Source: Niveispirillum cyanobacteriorum
GTDB taxonomy: Bacteria; Pseudomonadota; Alphaproteobacteria; Azospirillales; Azospirillaceae
Direction: 5' to 3'
Assembly (NCBI RefSeq): GCF_002868735.1
Contig: NZ_CP025611.1
Location: 3,118,501-3,182,500, forward strand
Length of the DNA stretch: 64,000 nucleotides
Part shown: in pieces, positions 1-7,709 of the stretch
Numbering within the stretch: position 1 is the first letter of the stretch
Layout of the letters: every line of letters starts with the position of its first letter
The notes under the pieces: generated by a model
Told to the model about the DNA's origin: nothing
Seen by the model: the letters and a program-made list of their open reading frames with translations, nothing else
Database searches by the model: none
Program-made: the position numbers and the translations under genes

Positions 1-176
1 CTCAACGGGATCACCAGTTTCCAGGGCGAGGGCGGGGCGTCAAAGAGGGCCTGTATCGCAACAATACCGCCGACCGCCACCAGGGCATAGGCAGCCGTAA
101 GCAGCCAGCCTTGCCAACTGCGTGGGCCGTAGCCGATGCCAAACTGCTTGGGTCCAAACCATGCGCGCGATGCCAT
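1..176 (-). CDS. Small inner-membrane protein, 3' part outside window
   Basis: Reverse-strand reading frame running off the left edge of the window, so only the first 58 or so codons are visible. The product begins MASRAWFGPKQFGIGYGPRS, followed by a hydrophobic stretch (about residues 22-40) that reads as one transmembrane helix. The start at 176 is preferred over the ATG at 188 because a GGAGG motif lies about 8 bases upstream of it. The FGPKxFGIGYGPRSWQGW opening is typical of short uncharacterised membrane proteins of alphaproteobacteria; no function is known to me. The frame is open throughout and codon usage is GC-rich like its neighbours. Confidence 0.6.
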   Translation of the reverse strand, partial: MASRAWFGPKQFGIGYGPRSWQGWLLTAAYALVAVGGIVAIQALFDAPPSPWKLVIPL

Positions 177-232
177 GCCGACCTCCATATCAAGAGTAGG
201 CATAGTATAAATGCGTGTGGTGTCGTGGACAA

Positions 233-730
233 TCACAATCGGTTGCTGCCCGTTCCCACCAGCAGCTTCACATCGATGCCCAGCAGGGTGACAGTCTCTG
301 TTCGCGCCCCCAGCGCGCGGTAGAACAGGCCGGCGCGGATATTGGCGGGCCGGGCGTGCCAGCAGATCCAGGACAGGCCCTGATCCTGGGCCATGCGCCC
401 CGCTGCCGCCATCAGGGCACGGCCGATACCCAGGCGGCGTGACCCCGGCTCCACATAGATATTTTCCAGCATCATGCCGCCCGTGGCGGTCTGGCTGTCA
501 TAGCCGGGGGTCAGCAGGACCATGCCGGCCATCCGGTCCCCGCATTCCGCCACCAGACAGCGGAACAGCGCATCCTCCCCGAACCCCTGACGGCGGAACA
601 GGGCAGGGCTCAGGGCGGGCGGCTCCATGCCTTCTTCCGCCGACAAGGCGGCGACAAAGGCACAAACAAGATCGGCGTCCGCCGGGGTGGCCCGACGGAC
701 GCCGATCTGTTTCTTGGGTTGGCTGATCAC
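233..730 (-). CDS. GNAT-family N-acetyltransferase
   Basis: 165-residue acetyltransferase of the GNAT fold. The acetyl-CoA binding motif is visible as RRLGIGRAL (about residues 97-105, the R-x-x-G-x-G/A signature), preceded by the usual beta strand MMLENIYVEP and followed by the WICWHARPANIRAGLFYRAL segment in which the late Tyr is typical of GNATs. The acceptor cannot be predicted. It starts with GTG only 10 bases after the stop of leuB on the same strand, so it is probably the last gene of a leuD-leuB-GNAT transcript. The ribosome binding site is weak, in keeping with translation following leuB. Confidence 0.8.
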   Translation of the reverse strand: MISQPKKQIGVRRATPADADLVCAFVAALSAEEGMEPPALSPALFRRQGFGEDALFRCLVAECGDRMAGMVLLTPGYDSQTATGGMMLENIYVEPGSRRLGIGRALMAAAGRMAQDQGLSWICWHARPANIRAGLFYRALGARTETVTLLGIDVKLLVGTGSNRL

Positions 731-740
731 GGGACCGCGA

Positions 741-1853
741 TCAGGCGGCGGCGACCTTGTCCATTTCGCGCAGGATGCTGTCGGCCATGACGGAGGTCGA
801 CACCTTGGCCATGCCCGGCTGCATGATGTCGCCGGTACGCAGACCGGTGTTCAGCACGTTCTCCACGGCATTTTCCAGGATATCGGCTTCCGCCTGCAGG
901 TCGAAGGACCAGCGCAGCGCCATGGCAAAGGACAGGAACATGGCGATCGGGTTGGCCAGGTCACGGCCGGCAATGTCCGGGGCCGAACCATGAACCGGCT
1001 CATACAGGGCCTTGCGCTTGCCATTGGCGTCGGTGGCACCCAGCGAGGCGCTGGGCAGCATGCCGATGGAACCGGTCAGCATGGAGGCCTCGTCCGACAG
1101 GATGTCGCCGAACAGATTGTCGGTGACGATAACGTCAAACTGCTTGGGATTGCGCACCAGCTGCATGGCGGCGGCATCGGCCAGCATGTGCGACAGTTCA
1201 ACGTCCTGATACTCGGCCTTGTGCAGGGCGATCACTTCCTGACGCCACAGAAGGCCCGACTCCATGACATTGCCCTTCTCGGAAGAGCAGACCTTGTTGC
1301 CGCGCTTGCGCGCCAGTTCAAAGGCCACGCGGGCCACGCGGTGAATCTCGTGCGTGTCATAGACCTGGGTGTTCACACCACGACGCTCGCCGTTCGGCAG
1401 GTCGGTGATGCCGCGCGGCGTACCGAAATAGACACCACCCGTCAGTTCGCGCACGATCATGATGTCCAGGCCGCGCACCACATCGGGCTTCAGCGTGCTG
1501 GCATCGACCAGCGCGTCGAACACCTTGGCGGGGCGCAGGTTGGCGAACAGCTCCATCTCCTTGCGCAGGCGCAGGAGACCGGCCTCGGGGCGCTTGTCAA
1601 AGCCCAGATTGTCCCATTTCGGACCGCCCACGGCGGCCAGCAGGACCGCATCCACGGCCAGGGCGCGGGCCATGGTCTCGTCGGTCAGGGGCGTGCCATG
1701 CGCGTCATAGGAGCAGCCGCCGACCAGACCTTCCTCAATCGCGAACTCAATGCCGCGCTTGCGGGTATACCAGTCGATGACGCGGCGGACCTGACGCATG
1801 ACCTCGGGACCGATCCCGTCGCCCGGCAGCAGAAGGAGCGAACGCTTCGACAT
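741..1853 (-). CDS. leuB: 3-isopropylmalate dehydrogenase
   Basis: Catalyses NAD-dependent oxidative decarboxylation of 3-isopropylmalate to 2-ketoisocaproate, the third step of leucine synthesis, in the cytoplasm. The 370-residue product has the family length and opens [19 protein letters not shown]; further signatures are AAVGGPKWD, the substrate-binding [10 protein letters not shown] region, and the metal/NAD region [15 protein letters not shown] followed by [13 protein letters not shown]. The start at 1853 is chosen because an AGAGG motif lies about 9 bases upstream and the protein then begins as in other LeuB. It lies 126 bases downstream of leuD on the same strand. Confidence 0.97.
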   Translation of the reverse strand: MSKRSLLLLPGDGIGPEVMRQVRRVIDWYTRKRGIEFAIEEGLVGGCSYDAHGTPLTDETMARALAVDAVLLAAVGGPKWDNLGFDKRPEAGLLRLRKEMELFANLRPAKVFDALVDASTLKPDVVRGLDIMIVRELTGGVYFGTPRGITDLPNGERRGVNTQVYDTHEIHRVARVAFELARKRGNKVCSSEKGNVMESGLLWRQEVIALHKAEYQDVELSHMLADAAAMQLVRNPKQFDVIVTDNLFGDILSDEASMLTGSIGMLPSASLGATDANGKRKALYEPVHGSAPDIAGRDLANPIAMFLSFAMALRWSFDLQAEADILENAVENVLNTGLRTGDIMQPGMAKVSTSVMADSILREMDKVAAA

Positions 1854-1979
1854 GAAATACCTCTGTATGTTTGCTTGGCATTGGCGGCGTGTCTTCGCCG
1901 CGGCTGAATTCATAGACCTTCCCGGTCACGCCGCCAAGGGGCGGCGCGCTTTGGGGGTGGTGCCAAAGGTACAGGTGGA

Positions 1980-2591
1980 TCAGGAGGCCCAGAGCCAGGG
2001 CTGACCATCCTTGGCCTTGGTTTCGAAGGCATCAATGGACCCGGCCTCGCGCAGGGTCAGGCCGATATCGTCCCAGCCATTCAGCAGGCACTGGCGACGG
2101 AACGGCTCCACATCGAAGCCAATCTTCTCACCATCCGGCAGGGTGATGCTCTGTGCTTCCAGATCGACCGTGAAGGTGGCGTTGGCGCCATTGTCGGCGG
2201 CGGCCATCAGACGGTCCACCACCTCGGTCGGCATACGGATCGGCAGGATGCCGTTCTTGAAGCAGTTATTGAAGAAGATGTCGGCAAAGCTGGGCGCGAT
2301 GATGCAGCGGATGCCGAAATCGGCCAGCGCCCAGGGCGCGTGCTCACGGCTGGAGCCGCAGCCGAAATTATCGCCGGCGATCAGGATCTTGGACTGACGA
2401 TAGGCCGGCTTGTTCAGCACGAAATCGGCGACTTCCTGGCCATCCTTGAAACGCATGGAGGCGAACAGGCCAGCACCCAGGCCAGTACGCTTGATCGTCT
2501 TCAGATAGTCGGCGGGAATGATCATGTCGGTATCGACATTCATCAGGCGCAGCGGGGCGGCAACACCGGTGAGCTGAACAAACTTTTCCAT
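1980..2591 (-). CDS. leuD: 3-isopropylmalate dehydratase small subunit
   Basis: Small subunit of isopropylmalate isomerase, which with the LeuC Fe-S subunit interconverts 2- and 3-isopropylmalate. The product is 203 residues, the normal length, starting [20 protein letters not shown]. Family motifs are [31 protein letters not shown] and [17 protein letters not shown]. An in-frame upstream ATG at 2639 would add 16 residues with no homology to the family, so 2591 is preferred. LeuC is not adjacent: the next gene upstream is a divergent VOC-family gene, so the large subunit must be encoded elsewhere. Confidence 0.96.
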   Translation of the reverse strand: MEKFVQLTGVAAPLRLMNVDTDMIIPADYLKTIKRTGLGAGLFASMRFKDGQEVADFVLNKPAYRQSKILIAGDNFGCGSSREHAPWALADFGIRCIIAPSFADIFFNNCFKNGILPIRMPTEVVDRLMAAADNGANATFTVDLEAQSITLPDGEKIGFDVEPFRRQCLLNGWDDIGLTLREAGSIDAFETKAKDGQPWLWAS

Positions 2592-2821
2592 GGGGCATAC
2601 CCGACGACAAAGGGGACGAAACGGCCCCTTTTCTGCCATGTGCCTGCTGCATCGCGCAATACATGATCGTTGGAAGGCAGCCCTGCGACAGATGCTTGCG
2701 TAGTACTTAAACCACCACCCTTTTTTGACCGGCTGTCACCAATGGTCGGGATGGCAGAAGGGCAGGCCACACCCTATCTTGAAAGGAAGACCAAAAATCT
2801 GGTTCAGCGGAGGGTCGCGCC

Positions 2822-3190
2822 ATGCGTGTGTTCCGTATCATCCTTCCCGTTACCGCCATCGATGATGCGGCCGTCTTCTATGGCGCGCTGCTGGCGCAGG
2901 CGGGTCGGCGCGTTTCGGCGGGCCGGCACTATTTCGATCTGGGTCAGATGGCGCTGGCCTGTTACGACGCAGAGGCAGAGGGCGATCAGGGGTCGGTACC
3001 GCCGCTGCCGCAGCCGGTCTATTTCGCCGTGCATGATCTGGAGGATTTCCACGCCCGCGCGGTCGCGGCTGGTGCCGTGATGGAGGGCGGGATCGACACC
3101 CGCCCCTGGGGCGAACGCAGCTTCTATTGCCGCGACCCGTTTGGCAACCCGCTCTGCTTTGTGGAAGCAGGCACGGAGTTTATGGGTTGA
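2822..3190 (+). CDS. VOC-family (glyoxalase/dioxygenase fold) protein
   Basis: 122-residue single-module vicinal-oxygen-chelate protein. The beta-alpha-beta-beta-beta layout is visible: VFRIILPVTAIDDAAVFYGALL, a central strand HYFDLGQMALACYD, VYFAVHDLEDFHARAVAAGA, and the closing RSFYCRDPFGNPLCFVEAGT, where Glu before AGT is a usual metal ligand. Members include glyoxalases, dioxygenases and fosfomycin or bleomycin resistance proteins; the sequence alone does not say which. It is divergent from leuD and convergent with the AraC-family gene, with a structured repeat in between. Confidence 0.85.
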   Translation: MRVFRIILPVTAIDDAAVFYGALLAQAGRRVSAGRHYFDLGQMALACYDAEAEGDQGSVPPLPQPVYFAVHDLEDFHARAVAAGAVMEGGIDTRPWGERSFYCRDPFGNPLCFVEAGTEFMG

Positions 3191-3202
3191 CCCCTGCGGT
3201 TA

Positions 3203-3233
3203 TACCAACGGTCATAAACTATGACTGTTGGTA
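3203..3233. repeat. Imperfect palindrome adjoining dispersed repeat copy A
   Basis: Arms TACCAACGGTCATA and TATGACTGTTGGTA pair over 14 bp with one mismatch around a 3-base loop. It sits between two convergent genes and directly abuts the conserved repeat core at 3234. It has no T-run, so it is not a typical intrinsic terminator, although it could protect or end both transcripts. Confidence 0.6.
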
Positions 3234-3304
3234 CGGCGGCGACCGCCGCCGCGCCGCACATGAGGCGTAGCAAGCCAGCGGATGCTGGCGCTGGCGATTG
3301 AGGG
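3234..3304 (+). repeat. Dispersed intergenic repeat, copy A core
   Basis: About 70 bp, nearly identical to segments at 12422-12492 (reverse orientation) and 30291-30361. It contains three potential hairpins: GGCGGC-GACC-GCCGCC, a CGCCGC...GGCG hairpin, and GCCAGC-GGAT-GCTGGC. The last stem differs in sequence from the other copies but stays paired. The element ends just before the AraC-family stop codon. Confidence 0.75.
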
Positions 3305-3306
3305 CA

Positions 3307-3810
3307 TTAAGCCGCCTTGCCCAGATGCTCCTTGACGCCGCCCGCCATCAGGAAAGCCAGGCATTCATTGCGTCGCGTGCGATAGGCGCCGGGCGTCATG
3401 CCAACGGTGCGGCCAAAAATGCCCGTCAGATGGGCCTGCGACGAAAACCCCGTTTCTGCGGCGATTTCGGCCAGCGGCAGATCGCTTTCCAGCAGTAGCC
3501 GCTTGGCCCCGTTCACGCGGCGGGCCAGGACATAGCGGTGCGGTGCCTCGCCCAGGGCCGCCTTGAAACGCCGCGCGAAATGGCTTGCGCTCAACCCTGC
3601 CACGGCGGCCAGGGTGGCCAGCGACAGGTCGTCATCGAGGTTCTGTTCCACGAACAGCAGCACACGGCGAAGCTGCATCGCGGACAGGGCGTTGCCGACA
3701 TCGGTGCCGGTGCCAGCGCGGCGGGCCAATACGGCCTCCACCCCCTCCGTCTCGGCGGCGATGCAGGCGGTGAATTGCGGGGGCAGACAATCGGGCGGCG
3801 GAACGGGCAT
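3307..3810 (-). CDS. AraC-family transcriptional regulator
   Basis: 167-residue protein whose C-terminal half is a two-helix-turn-helix AraC/XylS DNA-binding domain: LRRVLLFVEQNLDDDLSLATLAAVAGLSASHFARRFKAALG..., then the second HTH with IAAETGFSSQAHLTGIFGRTVGMTPGAYR. The N-terminal 50 residues are too short for a classic cupin sensor domain, so the signal input is unknown. The start at 3810 is chosen over 3867 because GGGGAG lies 8 bases upstream. It is convergent with the VOC gene and divergent from the peptide-binding protein at 4247, a possible target. Confidence 0.88.
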   Translation of the reverse strand: MPVPPPDCLPPQFTACIAAETEGVEAVLARRAGTGTDVGNALSAMQLRRVLLFVEQNLDDDLSLATLAAVAGLSASHFARRFKAALGEAPHRYVLARRVNGAKRLLLESDLPLAEIAAETGFSSQAHLTGIFGRTVGMTPGAYRTRRNECLAFLMAGGVKEHLGKAA

Positions 3811-4246
3811 GGCATCTCCCCTGTCTGAACCGGCACCAGCATGGGCGCGGGGCTGGTTCATCAACATGGATCGCCACGGGCCGACGCCAACCCGGCTATG
3901 CTGTCATCATCGACAGGGATGGTCAGGGATGGGGCGGGCGTGGCGGGAATGGACTGAAAGAGACCGGCAGATGAAAGGGTAACCCCGAACCCGGCTCCTG
4001 ACCATATGATTAACCGTCCGACCCATGGCCGGTCTGTGCGCGTCATCACTGCTGCTGAAAAACAGGCGGGCTGCGGGTGATATCGATGTCCTTTGGGGGT
4101 TTGGCGCGTAGTGGCCCCCTGTTCTCGGAATTGGTCCTGCAAAGGCCATGTTTGCCGGGAATTTCTCCGTAACAGCCCTGGACATGGCGGCCCACAGACC
4201 GCACATAGACGCGGGGCAAATGTACCGGTGCAGTTGGAGTTACATC
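3811..4246. other. 436-base intergenic region, AraC regulator / peptide-binding protein
   Basis: Divergent intergenic region between the AraC-family regulator and the first oligopeptide-binding protein. It probably holds both promoters, but I could not pick out a convincing -35/-10 pair. The only clear site is a GGAG ribosome binding site about 9 bases before the ATG at 4247. No conserved reading frame or repeat was recognised. Confidence 0.5.
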
Positions 4247-5857
4247 ATGGGTTTTGCGCGTCGTATCGCGCCAGCCGCCATTGCGGCCATGGCCACCTTT
4301 TCCCTTTTCGCCGCCGGTGCCATGCCGGCCTTTGCTGAAATGGTCCTTAATCGCGGTAACCAGGCGGAACCGACCTCGCTGGACCCGCATAAGGGCACCG
4401 ACGTACAGTCGGCCCGCATCGGTTACGACCTGTTCGAAGGGCTGATGACCTTCGGACCCGATGGTAAGACCATCCCCGGCGTGGCGGAAAAGTGGGAAAT
4501 CAGCCCTGATGGCCTGACCTATACCTTCACCTTGCGCGCCGACGCCAAATGGTCGGACGGCACGGCGGTGACGGCAGAGGATTTCGTCTTCTCCTGGCGC
4601 CGGCTGGTCGATCCCAAGACGGCATCCGACTATGCCTATTTCCTGTGGCCCGTGAAGAACGGGGAGGCGATCAGCAATGGTAAGCTGGCGCCCGACAGTC
4701 TGGCGGCGGTTGCCGTCAATCCGCGTACCTTGAAGGTGACGCTGGAACGTCCCACCGGCTATTTCCTGGCCTCGCTGGTCCACCGCATGACCTATCCGGT
4801 GTCCAAGGCCAATGTGGAAAAGTTCGGCGCCGATTTCGTGAAGCCGGGCAATCTGGTCTCCAACGGCGCCTACAAGCTGACCGATTATATGCCGCAATCC
4901 TTCGTGAAGGCCGTGAAGAACCCGTTCTTCCGCGAAGCCAAAAGCGTAAAGGTCGACACGGTCGTCTTCCACCACACTGACAGCCCGGAAACCGAACTGC
5001 GCCGCTTCCGCGCCGGTGAACTGGATATCGTGCAGATGGCGCCGGTCACCCAGATCGACTGGCTGAAGCAGAATATGCCAGAGGTGATGAAGTTCTATCC
5101 GGTGCTGGGCACGCAATATCTGGCCGTCAACATGACGAAGGAGCCGCTGGCGTCCAACCCCAAGCTGCGTCAGGCCCTGTCGCTGGCCGTGGATCGGCAG
5201 ATCATCGTGGACAAGATCACCAAGTCCGGTGAGGTCCCGGCCTATACGCTTACGGCGCCGGGCGTGCCCGGCTATACCCTGCCCGACGCCAACATGGCCA
5301 AGGCGACCCAGGCCGAACGCGACGCCATGGCCAAGAAGCTGGTGGCAGAGGCCGGTTATGGTCCGGGCGGCAAGCCGCTCACGGTCGAGGTTCTGCACAA
5401 TACCAACGAAAGCACCCGCAAGATCGCGGTGGGCATCGCCTCCATGTGGCAGTCCAAGCTGGGCGCCAAGGTCAGCCTGAATAATCAGGAATGGAAGGTC
5501 GTTCTGCAAAATGCCGGCGAGAAATCCTATGCCAACACGGTTGTGCTGGGCTGGATCGCGGACTTCCCCGATCCCTACACGTTCCTGAAGCTGTTCCTGG
5601 CCGATGTCGGCAAGATGAACCGGTCTGGCTATACCAACGCCGCCTATGACGCCAAGCTGAAAGAGGCCAACCTGACCACCGATCCGGCTAAGCGCCTGAC
5701 CCTGGTGGCAGAGGCGGAAGCGATGATGCTGGCCGATGCGCCGATGATCCCCATTTACCACACCTCTTACCGCAATCTGGTGCATCCGCGCGTCAAGGGC
5801 TGGTTCGAAAGCCCGATGGGCGTGCAGCCCACGCGCTATATCGAGGTCAACCGTTAA
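4247..5857 (+). CDS. Oligopeptide ABC transporter substrate-binding protein (OppA-like), paralogue 1
   Basis: Periplasmic solute-binding protein of the SBP_bac_5 (OppA/DppA) family, 536 residues. A Sec signal peptide (residues 1-30, ending AMPAFA) is followed by the mature start EMVLNRGNQAEPTSLDPHKG. Family landmarks are DLFEGLMTFGPDGKTIPGVAEKW, WSDGTAVTAEDFVFSWRRLVDP and a late KGWFESPMGV segment. The start at 4247 has GGAG at good spacing; an upstream in-frame ATG at 4148 would bury the signal peptide. It is the first of three tandem paralogues (next at 5984 and 7710). No permease or ATPase gene is adjacent, so it must use a transporter encoded elsewhere or act in sensing. Confidence 0.93.
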   Translation: MGFARRIAPAAIAAMATFSLFAAGAMPAFAEMVLNRGNQAEPTSLDPHKGTDVQSARIGYDLFEGLMTFGPDGKTIPGVAEKWEISPDGLTYTFTLRADAKWSDGTAVTAEDFVFSWRRLVDPKTASDYAYFLWPVKNGEAISNGKLAPDSLAAVAVNPRTLKVTLERPTGYFLASLVHRMTYPVSKANVEKFGADFVKPGNLVSNGAYKLTDYMPQSFVKAVKNPFFREAKSVKVDTVVFHHTDSPETELRRFRAGELDIVQMAPVTQIDWLKQNMPEVMKFYPVLGTQYLAVNMTKEPLASNPKLRQALSLAVDRQIIVDKITKSGEVPAYTLTAPGVPGYTLPDANMAKATQAERDAMAKKLVAEAGYGPGGKPLTVEVLHNTNESTRKIAVGIASMWQSKLGAKVSLNNQEWKVVLQNAGEKSYANTVVLGWIADFPDPYTFLKLFLADVGKMNRSGYTNAAYDAKLKEANLTTDPAKRLTLVAEAEAMMLADAPMIPIYHTSYRNLVHPRVKGWFESPMGVQPTRYIEVNR

Positions 5858-5873
5858 CAAGCGGTTTTAATAA

Positions 5874-5903
5874 GGGACGCCCGTCACCAATGACGGGCGT
5901 CCC
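5874..5903. repeat. Perfect 13-bp stem-loop between SBP paralogues 1 and 2
   Basis: GGGACGCCCGTCA, loop CCAA, then the exact complementary arm. No U-tract follows on the + strand, so it looks more like an mRNA-stabilising or processing hairpin than a terminator. It begins 16 bases after the stop codon of the first binding protein. Confidence 0.6.
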
Positions 5904-5983
5904 CAACCGGGCCATCAGCAACAAGGCCCGGAGCAAACAGGCGGTTCGCAACCCTACATGTAAGGAACAGGAGATAATCGGGC

Positions 5984-7597
5984 ATGTCATCATTGTGGAA
6001 GAAGATGCGCGGTCTGGTGGCCGCCACGGCTCTGGTCGTCTCGGGCATGGGGCTGGTGGCCCTGCCGGCGCAGGCGGAAAAGGTGCTGCACCGGGGCAAT
6101 GGCGCGGAGCCGGAAACCCTTGACCCCGCCAAATCCAGCGGCGTGCCCGAAAGCTGGCTGCAATATGACCTGTTCGATGGGCTGCTGGTACCCGACGGCA
6201 AGGGCAATTTCATTCCGGGCGCCGCCGAGAAATGGGATGTCAGTGCCGATGGCCGCGTCTACACCTTCCATCTGCGGCGCAACGGCAAATGGTCGGACGG
6301 TACGCCGGTGACGGCCCAGGACTGGGTCTATTCCTGGCGCCGTCTGGTCGATCCCAAGACCATGGCCGATTACGCCTATTTCCTATGGCAGGTGAAGAAC
6401 GCGCAGGACATCACGCTGGGCCGAAAGGCACCGGAAACGATGGGCGTGCGCGCTGTCGATGATTACACGTTCGAGGTGACGCTGGGCGCACCCACCCCGT
6501 ATTTCCTGTCCATGCTGCACCACCACTCCACCTATGCCGTGTCCAAGGCGAATGTGGAGAAGTTCGGGGCGGAGTTCGTGAAGCCCGGCAATCTGGTCAC
6601 CAACGGTGCCTATATGCTGGTGGAGTCGGTGCCGCAGAGCCACATCAAGATGGTGAAGAACCCCCACCATTACGACGTGGCCAATACCAAGATCGACACG
6701 GTCTTCTTCTACCCGACCGAAAACCAGGAAGCGGAGCTTAAGCGCTACCGCGCCGGTGAGCTGCACATCGCCTACGAGGTGCCGGTGGCACAGATGCAGT
6801 GGCTGCGCGAGAACCTGAAGAGCGAGCTGCATCTGGCCCCTTATTTCGGCACCTATTTCTATGCGCCGAACATGACCAAGGAGCCATGGAAGTCCAACAA
6901 GGACCTGCGTCTGGCCCTAAACCTGGCCATCGACCGCGACATCATCGTGGAAAAGGTGAACCAGCGCGGTGAAATCCCGGCCTACAGCTTCGTGCCGCCC
7001 GACACCACCAACTATACCCAGCAGCTTCCCGACTACGCCAAATGGACGCAGGCTCAGCGTGACGCCAAGGCCAAGGAGCTGGTCGCCAAGGCCGGTTACG
7101 GGCCGGGGGGTAAGCCGCTGGAGATCGAGGTCCTGTACAATACCCAGGAAAACCACCGCAAGGTGGCCATCGCCATCGCCGCCATGTGGCAGCAGAAGCT
7201 GGGTGCCAAGGTCACCTTGAACAATCAGGAATGGAAGGTGTTCCTGAATACCCGTGACGAGAAGAAGTTCAAGGACATCACCCGCCACGGCTGGATTGGC
7301 GACTATAACGATGCCAATAATTTCCTGGAACTGCTGCGTGGCGATATCGGCAAGCAGAACCCGTCCGCCTTCTCCGACCCGCAGTTCGACCTGCTGATGG
7401 CAGAGGCCAACACCACCGCCGACACGGCCAAGCGCGCGGCCCTGTTGCAGCAGGCTGAACGCCTGATGATCGAGGAAGTGGCCGTCTTCCCGATCCATTT
7501 CTACAGCTCCAAGCACATGGTCAGCCCCAAGCTGATCGGCTGGACTGACAATCTTCAGGATTTGCACCCGTCGCGCTTCCTTGACCTGAAACCGTAA
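5984..7597 (+). CDS. Oligopeptide ABC transporter substrate-binding protein (OppA-like), paralogue 2
   Basis: 537-residue SBP_bac_5 protein with a signal peptide (about 1-31, ending LPAQA) and mature start EKVLHRGNGAEPETLDPAKS. It shares long blocks with the flanking paralogues, for example WSDGTPVTAQDWVYSWRRLV, VSKANVEKFGAEFVKPGNLV and AGYGPGGKPLEIEVLYNT. The ATG at 5984 follows a GGAGA ribosome site. A strong intrinsic terminator directly follows, so paralogues 1 and 2 may share a transcript that ends here. Ligand specificity cannot be read from sequence; divergence in the central domain suggests each copy binds a different peptide set. Confidence 0.93.
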   Translation: MSSLWKKMRGLVAATALVVSGMGLVALPAQAEKVLHRGNGAEPETLDPAKSSGVPESWLQYDLFDGLLVPDGKGNFIPGAAEKWDVSADGRVYTFHLRRNGKWSDGTPVTAQDWVYSWRRLVDPKTMADYAYFLWQVKNAQDITLGRKAPETMGVRAVDDYTFEVTLGAPTPYFLSMLHHHSTYAVSKANVEKFGAEFVKPGNLVTNGAYMLVESVPQSHIKMVKNPHHYDVANTKIDTVFFYPTENQEAELKRYRAGELHIAYEVPVAQMQWLRENLKSELHLAPYFGTYFYAPNMTKEPWKSNKDLRLALNLAIDRDIIVEKVNQRGEIPAYSFVPPDTTNYTQQLPDYAKWTQAQRDAKAKELVAKAGYGPGGKPLEIEVLYNTQENHRKVAIAIAAMWQQKLGAKVTLNNQEWKVFLNTRDEKKFKDITRHGWIGDYNDANNFLELLRGDIGKQNPSAFSDPQFDLLMAEANTTADTAKRAALLQQAERLMIEEVAVFPIHFYSSKHMVSPKLIGWTDNLQDLHPSRFLDLKP

Positions 7598-7612
7598 GGT
7601 CACCCTTCCTCG

Positions 7613-7646
7613 AAACCCCGGCCGCAGCAACGGCCGGGGTTTTTTC
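7613..7646 (+). terminator. Intrinsic terminator after SBP paralogue 2
   Basis: Stem CCCCGGCCG / CGGCCGGGG (7616-7624 and 7631-7639) with a 6-base loop, followed by TTTTTTCTT. It is 18 bases downstream of the stop codon. Confidence 0.9.
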
Positions 7647-7709
7647 TTGCCCGCATGCCGGGGCCGTCTATCCTGGGTTTCGGCCCTTTGGTGGAATGGA
7701 GAATGTCCG

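Noticed and set aside
627-1907. 426-codon forward open frame
   Set aside because: Antisense of leuB, His/Gln-rich and without a ribosome site.
4046-5860. 604-codon reverse-strand open frame
   Set aside because: It mirrors the first peptide-binding gene exactly; its translation is His/Gln/Gly-rich shadow sequence with no domain.
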